From Candidatus Omnitrophota bacterium (GTDB taxonomy: Bacteria > Omnitrophota > Gorgyraeia > Zapsychrales > JANLHA01), in contig JANLHA010000178.1 of the NCBI GenBank assembly GCA_024653845.1, forward strand, positions 1 to 5,141: a DNA stretch of 5,141 nucleotides, given 5' to 3'. Shown one piece after another: positions 1-4,434 of the stretch (position 1 is the first letter of the stretch; each line of letters starts with the position of its first letter). The notes under the pieces were generated by a model that was given only the letters and a program-made list of their open reading frames with translations, made no database searches and was not told the DNA's origin. The position numbers and the translations under genes are program-made.

Positions 1-200
1 TGTTCATATTGTCCAGAACTTATTCCCCTATAAGCAATTATAGAGGAGATCGCAAACCCCAGCCAATAATTCCCGCCGCGTGGCCCACCTAAAATACCGA
101 ACAAAATAGCGACTACAAGAAAAAACATGGGCCACTTCTTAAGCCGCAAAATAATTTCATCTTCGGTTTCGGTTCTTTCAATAAATAGGGACATCAGCAT
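1..200 (-). CDS. Small membrane protein, N-terminal part (3' end outside window)
   Basis: An open frame running off the left edge; 66 complete residues are visible. It begins MLMSLFIERTETEDEIILRLKKW, with one or two start choices (ATG at 200, or ATG at 194 overlapping the upstream TGA as TGATG). A hydrophobic segment PMFFLVVAILFGILGG (about 24-39) is followed by a PRGGN turn and a second hydrophobic stretch YWLGFAISSIIAYRGI (about 45-60), giving at least two predicted membrane helices. An acidic-basic amphipathic N-terminus precedes them. No family recognised. Its tight overlap with the 103-aa gene suggests the operon continues past position 1. Confidence 0.65.
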   Translation of the reverse strand, partial: MLMSLFIERTETEDEIILRLKKWPMFFLVVAILFGILGGPRGGNYWLGFAISSIIAYRGISSGQYE

Positions 201-505
201 GACTTCTTTCTATTGATAAGCGCCTGCATCTCCTCCTCAAGCCGCTGGAAATATTTCTTTCCCCGCCCTTCGACCTGAGGGATTACGATCCGCAGCTCCT
301 CCTCACACTGTCGCAAAACCTGCCGCTGGATTTCGCTCAACTCTCCTCCCTGCTTCGCATACGCTTGAATCAACCGCAGTGTGTCAGAGCTTAAAATGGT
401 CACATCAATCCCGTCGATGACCGCGCCATAAAGTTCATCAGGAAATTTGAGATCGTAGATTTCTTTTCCTTTCATCGGATCCATCACGAAATTTTCGTTA
501 CTCAT
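194..505 (-). CDS. Unrecognised 103-aa soluble protein
   Basis: A 103-residue protein of unknown family with no signal peptide or membrane segment. The first part (25-45, LYGAVIDGIDVTILSSDTLR) looks beta-strand-like; residues 45-98 are strongly helical and charged (RQVLRQCEEELRI, FQRLEEEMQALINRKK), consistent with a helical hairpin or coiled coil. Cys67 and Cys103 are the only cysteines; with a glutaredoxin upstream this is worth noting but proves nothing. The start ATG (505) shares an ATGA with the glutaredoxin stop, and its TGA overlaps the next start as TGATG, so the gene is held in a coupled chain. I assign no function. Confidence 0.72.
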   Translation of the reverse strand: MSNENFVMDPMKGKEIYDLKFPDELYGAVIDGIDVTILSSDTLRLIQAYAKQGGELSEIQRQVLRQCEEELRIVIPQVEGRGKKYFQRLEEEMQALINRKKSC

Positions 506-1137
506 TTTGATCGCACCGCCGCCAAAATCGCACTGGGATTATAACCCCTGATCACTTGATCTCCCACCACCGTCAGCGGTACACCGCGTCCCCCATATTG
601 ACGGTACGCCTCATTCGCACTCGAATCTTTCTCAATATCGTATGATCGATGAGCAATTTTATTTTCATGAAGAAACGCGATCAACTTTTGACAATAAGGA
701 CACCAACTCGTGACATAAACATCCACTTGATTAGATTTTTTTGAAGCAGATGAAAGATTGATTGGCGGAGCATACCCTGATGACGAAGAGTCGACTTGTG
801 GCGCAGCGATATAAATCTCAATCTTCTTCTCAGGAACCGGTTGAGGACGCGCCGCCACTCGCTCTTTTTCTTTCTCTTGTATTTGCAAAACAAACGACTG
901 AGCTTCCTTGATATATGCACTATTGCTCGCCGCACCCCCGATGGATTCACGAATTTCTTTGATTTGATTGTACGGAATCCCATAAGTTTTTTTTTCAATG
1001 TTCAATGTGATTCCCGTGTCGGTAAGCTTAGTGATCAAGCCTTCCATGGTCTTCCCTGAGTCGAGTGAAACAACATCCGCAGACGCAGAAAAAGAGCAAA
1101 GAAAAATCATCAACATTAAAAATAATTTCTTTTTCAT
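502..1137 (-). CDS. Exported glutaredoxin-like protein with N-terminal signal peptide
   Basis: A 211-residue protein. Residues 1-20 (MKKKLFLMLMIFLCSFSASA) form a signal peptide with an ASA|D type I cleavage site. Residues 21-64 look like a small beta domain (VVSLDSGKTMEGLI...GIPYNQIKEI, resembling SH3-like 'gene-X-expression' domains in periplasmic proteins). A helical, charged and then Pro/Ser-rich linker follows (about 70-135). Residues 137-211 are a glutaredoxin domain with the redox motif CPYC (Cys146-Cys149), the cis-Pro loop GVP (Pro187) and the GY motif (Gly198-Tyr199). It probably acts as a thiol-disulfide oxidoreductase outside the cytoplasm; its substrate is unknown. The frame opens to 1296, but ATG at 1137 is chosen because the signal peptide starts there, it shares an ATGA with the cyclase stop, and the 53-residue extension lies wholly inside the cyclase gene. 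Confidence 0.88.
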   Translation of the reverse strand: MKKKLFLMLMIFLCSFSASADVVSLDSGKTMEGLITKLTDTGITLNIEKKTYGIPYNQIKEIRESIGGAASNSAYIKEAQSFVLQIQEKEKERVAARPQPVPEKKIEIYIAAPQVDSSSSGYAPPINLSSASKKSNQVDVYVTSWCPYCQKLIAFLHENKIAHRSYDIEKDSSANEAYRQYGGRGVPLTVVGDQVIRGYNPSAILAAVRSK

Positions 1138-1934
1138 ACAATCGCCACCACTCTGGCCCATCCCGCTCCGGCGTTTCGTACTCGCACCGGCAAACAAGAA
1201 ACCGTGAATCCAAAAGGCTTCGGGATTGAACCCAAACTCCCTAATCGTTCCATATGGCAATATTCTCGTCGACGTCCCAGAAAATGGCACGGCCAAATTT
1301 TAGACTTATCTTTCGTGGATAAAAATTCACGAAACATTTCAAAACACGGTCGGTCCAAACCAATCGTATCAATCCCCATCATCTTAATTCCCTGATCTAA
1401 CAAATATTCCACCGCATCAGGCATCATCCCCACATACTTGTTAACGTAATCTGCCGTGCCCAACAATTTGTCTCCACCCGTATAAATCAAAACAATGTCC
1501 ATCGGCTTCAGCTGATAATTAATTTTTTGAAGAGCAGCAACAACATCATCCTTACGAATCACATCGGGGTATTTCATATGCGTAAAATCCAAGACAACAC
1601 CTGGACCGTAGCACCATTCCAGAGGGACATCTTCAATCATTTTGGCAGGCTTGCCTTCGCACGTGCTTCCATAATGAAACGGTGCATCAACGTGAGACCC
1701 CATATGGACAGATGAATGCACAACTTCGAGTGAAAGCATTTCACCATCAGGAATTTCTTGCGCGGTCGCGACACGCTCGCCGCGATCAAAGCGATCCTGA
1801 CCATTTGGCTGCTTGCTCATCACAACCCAATTGAAATGCTCAACACCCGCTGCGTGAGTGATACGATCAATCTTGGCATCATGGGTTTCCACAAGCTTAT
1901 CGTCAATGGGTAAACTCAAATCGATGATTTTCAT
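1134..1934 (-). CDS. PF04199-type putative cyclase / metal-dependent hydrolase
   Basis: A 266-residue protein of the cyclase/kynurenine formamidase-like family. The metal-binding signature HxGxHxDAPxH is complete: His77, Gly79, His81, Asp83, Ala84, Pro85, His87. Further family marks are IDLSLPI at the N-terminus, the YTGGDK strand (151-156), MGIDTIGLD (186-194), a Glu in HMERLGSL (Glu229) and the C-terminal LPVRV...GWARVVAIV. The family includes amide hydrolases and, in some type II PKS clusters (SnoaM/DpsY group), proteins assigned to ring closure of the polyketide. Position after KSalpha/CLF/ACP favours a polyketide cyclase; an unrelated hydrolase cannot be excluded. ATG starts 2 nt after the ACP stop, and its TGA overlaps the next ATG as ATGA. 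Confidence 0.88.
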   Translation of the reverse strand: MKIIDLSLPIDDKLVETHDAKIDRITHAAGVEHFNWVVMSKQPNGQDRFDRGERVATAQEIPDGEMLSLEVVHSSVHMGSHVDAPFHYGSTCEGKPAKMIEDVPLEWCYGPGVVLDFTHMKYPDVIRKDDVVAALQKINYQLKPMDIVLIYTGGDKLLGTADYVNKYVGMMPDAVEYLLDQGIKMMGIDTIGLDRPCFEMFREFLSTKDKSKIWPCHFLGRRREYCHMERLGSLGSIPKPFGFTVSCLPVRVRNAGAGWARVVAIV

Positions 1935-1936
1935 TT

Positions 1937-2188
1937 TTAATTCTTACGAGTAGGCGAAGGCAATTTGGATTGGACAATTTGCACAATCTGATTAAAGGTC
2001 TGAGTTTTTTTCAATTCACCATCCCCTAAAGCCGCGCCTAACTCTTTTTTGATAGCCACAGAAATCTCTACCAATTCCGTTGAGTCAATCCCCAAAGACG
2101 CGGCGAGGGTTTGATCATTCTTGATTTCTTCAGGACGAACGTCCAAGACTTTTTGGAAAACTTCTTTAATTTTTTGTTCAATATTCAT
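1937..2188 (-). CDS. Acyl carrier protein of the type II polyketide synthase
   Basis: An 83-residue acidic four-helix carrier protein; the family is usually 75-90 aa. The phosphopantetheine attachment site is Ser36 in SLGIDSTELVEISVAI, with Asp35 before it, matching the (L)G.DS consensus (Thr37 replaces the common Leu). Helix 1 (residues 1-16, IEQKIKEVFQKVLDV) and the long loop with the conserved D..L are in place. A phosphopantetheinyl transferase must modify it; none is in this window. It carries the growing poly-beta-ketone chain for KSalpha/CLF. Position directly after the CLF reproduces the KS-CLF-ACP minimal PKS order. A fatty-acid ACP is possible from sequence alone, but the context favours a PKS carrier. 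It ends 2 nt before the cyclase start. Confidence 0.93.
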   Translation of the reverse strand: MNIEQKIKEVFQKVLDVRPEEIKNDQTLAASLGIDSTELVEISVAIKKELGAALGDGELKKTQTFNQIVQIVQSKLPSPTRKN

Positions 2189-2194
2189 TATGAA

Positions 2195-2202
2195 TCTCCT
2201 TA
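2195..2202 (-). promoter_or_regulatory. Strong Shine-Dalgarno TAAGGAGA of the ACP
   Basis: TAAGGAGA ends 6 nt before the ACP ATG at 2188. It stands in a true intergenic gap, unlike the coupled sites elsewhere, which would allow independent, high-level ACP translation, as expected for the carrier protein. Confidence 0.75.
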
Positions 2203-2209
2203 TATTGGT

Positions 2210-2222
2210 TGCTCTCGGAGCA
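2210..2222. other. Small inverted repeat between CLF and ACP
   Basis: TGCTC-TCG-GAGCA forms a perfect 5-bp stem with a 3-nt loop in the 42-nt gap, just after the CLF stop and before the ACP ribosome site. It lacks a U-run, so it is not a convincing terminator. It might affect message stability or ACP translation, or be chance. Confidence 0.3.
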
Positions 2223-2230
2223 TGTAGGCT

Positions 2231-3460
2231 TCATTTCTGCAAAATTAAAACCGAATTGATCCCACCTCGACCACGGTTGATGATCAAAGCGCGGTTGATT
2301 TCTTTTTCTCTGGCTACATTAGGGCAATAATCTAAATCGCATTCTGGATCTGGCATCTGATAATTGATCGTCGGAGGAACAAGGCTATGCTCCATGGCCA
2401 AAACGGTTGTAATCACATCAAGGGCACCAGATGCTCCCAGCATATTTCCAAAAATGGCTTTGGGTGCAGATACCGGAATCTTCTTAGAATACCCATTGAA
2501 AACTTGTTTGATGGCACGCGTCTCTGAAAGATCCCCAACGGGGGTTCCTTCTCCATCAGCGCAAATGTAATCGATTTGAGAAGGATCAAGCTCTGCATCA
2601 TCGAGAGCGATACGAATGGCTCGAGCCAACTGCGCCCCATCCGAAGCCGGTTCGATACGGTCGACCGCATCCGTCGTCGTGCCATATCCAATAATGTTGG
2701 CATAAACTTTTGCCCCTCGAGATTCCGCACGCTTTTGGGATTCAAGAATCAACATTCCTGCACCTTCCGCGATAGCAAACCCACTGCGATTTTTATCAAA
2801 CGGCCGATACGCCGTCGCGGCTTCTTCATTCTTCGTCGTGAGTCGCCCCGATGTATTGCAACACAATAATGCATAAGGAGTCACAGGGGCTTCCATTCCT
2901 CCCGCAAGAATAAAATCATTATATCCATGAATCAGATTTTTTGCCGCATATCCAATGGCCATCAATGAACTCGCGCGATCCGACACAACCGTTTTGCTAT
3001 ACCCTTTGATTCCATAATGAATCGAAACCTGTCCCTGAGGAGCAGCTGGGAACCATGCAGATGCCATGAAAGGGCTCACGCCCTCTCTTCCCTCAATATA
3101 AAGATCGCGCAATTCGGTTTCGGCATATAACCACCCACCAATCGCGTTTCCCATAAAAATTCCAGCGCGTTTCAAGTTTTCTTTCGAAAGATCAATCTTG
3201 GCATCTTGCAAAGCAAGCTCCGAAGCCACCAGCGCCATATGCGAAAACAAATCGATTTTTTTCAAGAGTCTCGACGAGACGTTGCTATAAGCTTCCAACT
3301 CATGCACGTGACCCGCAATATGTGATGGATATCTTGAAGCATCGAAGCGGTCAATTTTTTTAATCACAGACCGGCCGGCCTTGATATTGGACCAAAATTT
3401 TCGCTTATCGATTCCAACGGGAGAAACAATCCCCAATCCTGTGATAGCTATTTTTTCCAT
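2231..3460 (-). CDS. Chain-length factor (KSbeta/CLF) of a type II polyketide synthase
   Basis: A full-length 409-residue ketosynthase-fold protein (KS families are usually 400-425 aa) that cannot catalyse condensation in the usual way. The catalytic Cys position holds Arg162 in VVSDRASSLMAIG, the first His is Asp302 in CADGEGTP, and the second His is Asn339 in PKAIFGNMLGASGALD; Lys334 is kept. The stretches ADG.G.P..D..E..AI..VF and PK...G...GASGALDV are CLF signatures, which separates it from FabF. CLF pairs with KSalpha to form the polyketide tunnel and set chain length. Known CLFs usually have Gln at the Cys position, so Arg is unusual. The ATG start has GAGGAG 3 nt upstream, and the N-terminus EKIAITGLGIVSPVG is complete. 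It is separated from its expected KSalpha partner by three genes and followed by the ACP after 42 nt. Confidence 0.92.
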   Translation of the reverse strand: MEKIAITGLGIVSPVGIDKRKFWSNIKAGRSVIKKIDRFDASRYPSHIAGHVHELEAYSNVSSRLLKKIDLFSHMALVASELALQDAKIDLSKENLKRAGIFMGNAIGGWLYAETELRDLYIEGREGVSPFMASAWFPAAPQGQVSIHYGIKGYSKTVVSDRASSLMAIGYAAKNLIHGYNDFILAGGMEAPVTPYALLCCNTSGRLTTKNEEAATAYRPFDKNRSGFAIAEGAGMLILESQKRAESRGAKVYANIIGYGTTTDAVDRIEPASDGAQLARAIRIALDDAELDPSQIDYICADGEGTPVGDLSETRAIKQVFNGYSKKIPVSAPKAIFGNMLGASGALDVITTVLAMEHSLVPPTINYQMPDPECDLDYCPNVAREKEINRALIINRGRGGINSVLILQK

Positions 3461-3463
3461 ATG

Positions 3464-3469
3464 CTCCTC
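3464..3469 (-). promoter_or_regulatory. Shine-Dalgarno GAGGAG of the CLF, overlapping the upstream stop
   Basis: TGAGGAG: the TGA is the stop of the 111-aa membrane protein and GAGGAG lies 3 nt before the CLF ATG at 3460. The spacing is short, but the overlap suggests re-initiation by ribosomes leaving the upstream gene. Confidence 0.7.
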
Positions 3470-3803
3470 AAATTTTTTTATGATCTGTTTTTAAATCCTG
3501 ATTTTCTTGTTGTTGCCGATACTTATAAATAACTTTGAGCATGACATTTATCATCAGATATAAAATGACCCCTTGTAACGGGATTTCAAAACTAAAATGA
3601 GTTGAAAACGTCCCTCCCTGAGGAGTTGTCATCCACCCTTTGAAAAAACTAAAAATGCCACTGATCAATGAGCATCCAATGATCCCCAGCAAATGGTCTC
3701 TTAAAAAGAATATTAAGACACCAAAAATCACAACCAGAAAGATAACAAAACCAACCATATCGGAAGAAGTTGCTGGACGATAGACAATATCATTTTCTAT
3801 CAC
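3468..3803 (-). CDS. Small three-helix membrane protein of unknown function, GTG start
   Basis: An unrecognised 111-residue protein. Hydrophobic segments are visible at about 16-34 (MVGFVIFLVVIFGVLIFF), 38-54 (LLGIIGCSLISGIFSFF) and 73-93 (EIPLQGVILYLMINVMLKVIY). A 20-residue polar loop containing TTPQGGTFSTHF lies between helices 2 and 3, and a charged tail (YRQQQENQDLKTDHKK) follows helix 3. The positive tail suggests a cytoplasmic C-terminus. The GTG start is set by a near-perfect ribosome site. The TGA stop forms the first bases of the TGAGGAG ribosome site of the CLF, so translation of the two is probably coupled. GC is about 36% (3481-3780), similar to the nucleotidyltransferase and unlike the PKS genes. 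No family is recognised, and no function is claimed. Confidence 0.8.
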   Translation of the reverse strand: MIENDIVYRPATSSDMVGFVIFLVVIFGVLIFFLRDHLLGIIGCSLISGIFSFFKGWMTTPQGGTFSTHFSFEIPLQGVILYLMINVMLKVIYKYRQQQENQDLKTDHKKI

Positions 3804-3808
3804 TTGAA

Positions 3809-3815
3809 CCTCCTC
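3809..3815 (-). promoter_or_regulatory. Strong Shine-Dalgarno GAGGAGG before a GTG start
   Basis: GAGGAGG sits 5 nt upstream of the GTG at 3803-3801. It lies in the 45-nt gap after the nucleotidyltransferase and fixes GTG as the start of the membrane protein. Confidence 0.8.
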
Positions 3816-3848
3816 AAAAGGATCACTAAGTCAGCGCTAATTTCGCTT

Positions 3849-4292
3849 TTATTTTTTCTTTAAATTCTTAGCATCCAACTTATCTTTATCTCGTCCAGTC
3901 GACTCTTTATTTTTAATAAGATCTTCCTTTGATAGGAATGGAATACTTAATTTAGCAATTTCAATTTCATTCTTCCTTAAATAAGCTTCATCAAATTCAA
4001 CGCCATCAATTTCCGTAATAATATCTATCCGACGGGGTGGTACTCCAATTTGAAGAACAATGGCTTTTTGAGCAAAGGTGTCATTACGAATACCCTCGAT
4101 AGGAGCGCCAAATTCAATCAGAGACTGAAAGACTTTTTTGGAATTTTCTATTGAGGCTTCCACCCAAATATCAAAATCCCCCGTAGCTCGTGGATAACCA
4201 TGCATACCCATGGCATAAGCACCAACTACAAGAAATTTAGCTTTATTTCTTAATAAGCTTTGTAATATGTCTCTGTAATCTTCGTTGAGCAA
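3849..4292 (-). CDS. Nucleotidyltransferase-fold protein (AbiEii/DUF6036/MNT-like), TTG start
   Basis: A 147-residue protein with a minimal nucleotidyltransferase fold. Residues 20-44 read FLVVGAYAMGMHGYPRAT followed by GDFDIWV: a glycine-containing helix start, the HGYPRAT link, and the paired acidic residues Asp39 and Asp41. A third candidate metal ligand is Asp90 in RRIDIIT. The C-terminal part (122-143) has the K..ESTGRDKDKLDAKNL pattern seen in AbiEii-like and DUF6036-like proteins (K, R-x-KD, D). Members of these families transfer nucleotides to RNA or protein targets in some toxin-antitoxin systems, but the substrate here cannot be read from sequence. It starts at TTG and overlaps the 63-aa gene by 50 nt, so the two are tightly linked. 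GC is about 36% over 3901-4260, well below the PKS genes. A role in polyketide synthesis is not suggested; an accessory or mobile module is more likely. Confidence 0.85.
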   Translation of the reverse strand: MLNEDYRDILQSLLRNKAKFLVVGAYAMGMHGYPRATGDFDIWVEASIENSKKVFQSLIEFGAPIEGIRNDTFAQKAIVLQIGVPPRRIDIITEIDGVEFDEAYLRKNEIEIAKLSIPFLSKEDLIKNKESTGRDKDKLDAKNLKKK

Positions 4293-4434
4293 TTTTCGGA
4301 TCCTTTAAAGACCAGATTTCTTGAGTGAGTTCCCAAATGAACGCTACCCGATCAGCAGGGGATGCATCCATATAAGCATCCTCGTCTGAGAATTTTTGCT
4401 TGAATGCAATTTTCTGTCTATTGACTTTGATCAT
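4243..4434 (-). CDS. Small 63-aa protein paired with the downstream nucleotidyltransferase; function unknown
   Basis: A 63-residue soluble, charged protein of unknown function. Residues 1-20 are basic, then FSDEDAYMDASPADRVAFIWELTQEIWSL (positions 15-43, described as an acidic patch followed by an amphipathic helix) and a basic tail ending RRLQRHITKLIKK. From memory, small proteins with a '(S/T)P.(D/E)R.... WELT' core and an 'RLQRH' tail occur directly before nucleotidyltransferase genes like the one here; I cannot verify this without a search. The start ATG (4434) overlaps the KSalpha stop as ATGA and has a good GAGGAG site. Its 3' end overlaps the next gene by 50 nt in another frame. An antitoxin or partner-protein role is inference from the pairing only. 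Confidence 0.8.
   Translation of the reverse strand: MIKVNRQKIAFKQKFSDEDAYMDASPADRVAFIWELTQEIWSLKDPKIAQRRLQRHITKLIKK
4301..4306 (-). promoter_or_regulatory. Ribosome site AAAGGA supporting a TTG start
   Basis: AAAGGA lies 8 nt upstream of a TTG at 4292-4290. The same frame is closed by a TAA at 4307-4305 just upstream, and the first in-frame ATG is not reached until residue 28, inside the conserved nucleotidyltransferase core. TTG is therefore the only good start. Confidence 0.65.

Noticed and set aside
1138..1296. A 53-residue N-terminal extension of the glutaredoxin frame, starting at 1296.
   Set aside because: It lies entirely inside the cyclase coding region, reads as non-natural protein, and would bury the clear signal peptide that begins at 1137 with an ATGA coupling.
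796..1395. Plus-strand open frames in the glutaredoxin/cyclase region.
   Set aside because: They are antisense shadows of well-supported minus-strand genes, without recognisable motifs or ribosome sites.
2413..2745. A 110-aa minus-strand frame inside the CLF gene.
   Set aside because: It is out of frame with the CLF, whose conserved motifs run through the same bases.
2231..3460. The protein as an ordinary FabF-type ketosynthase.
   Set aside because: All of Cys/His/His are replaced (Arg162, Asp302, Asn339) while CLF signatures (ADGEGTP, GASGALD) are present.
3832..3858. Stem AGCG/CGCT followed by a T-rich run on the plus strand near the end of the nucleotidyltransferase gene, terminator-like.
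   Set aside because: The stem is only 4 bp, and it would serve rightward transcription, for which no gene is present. The T-run is simply the Lys-rich end of the nucleotidyltransferase read in reverse.
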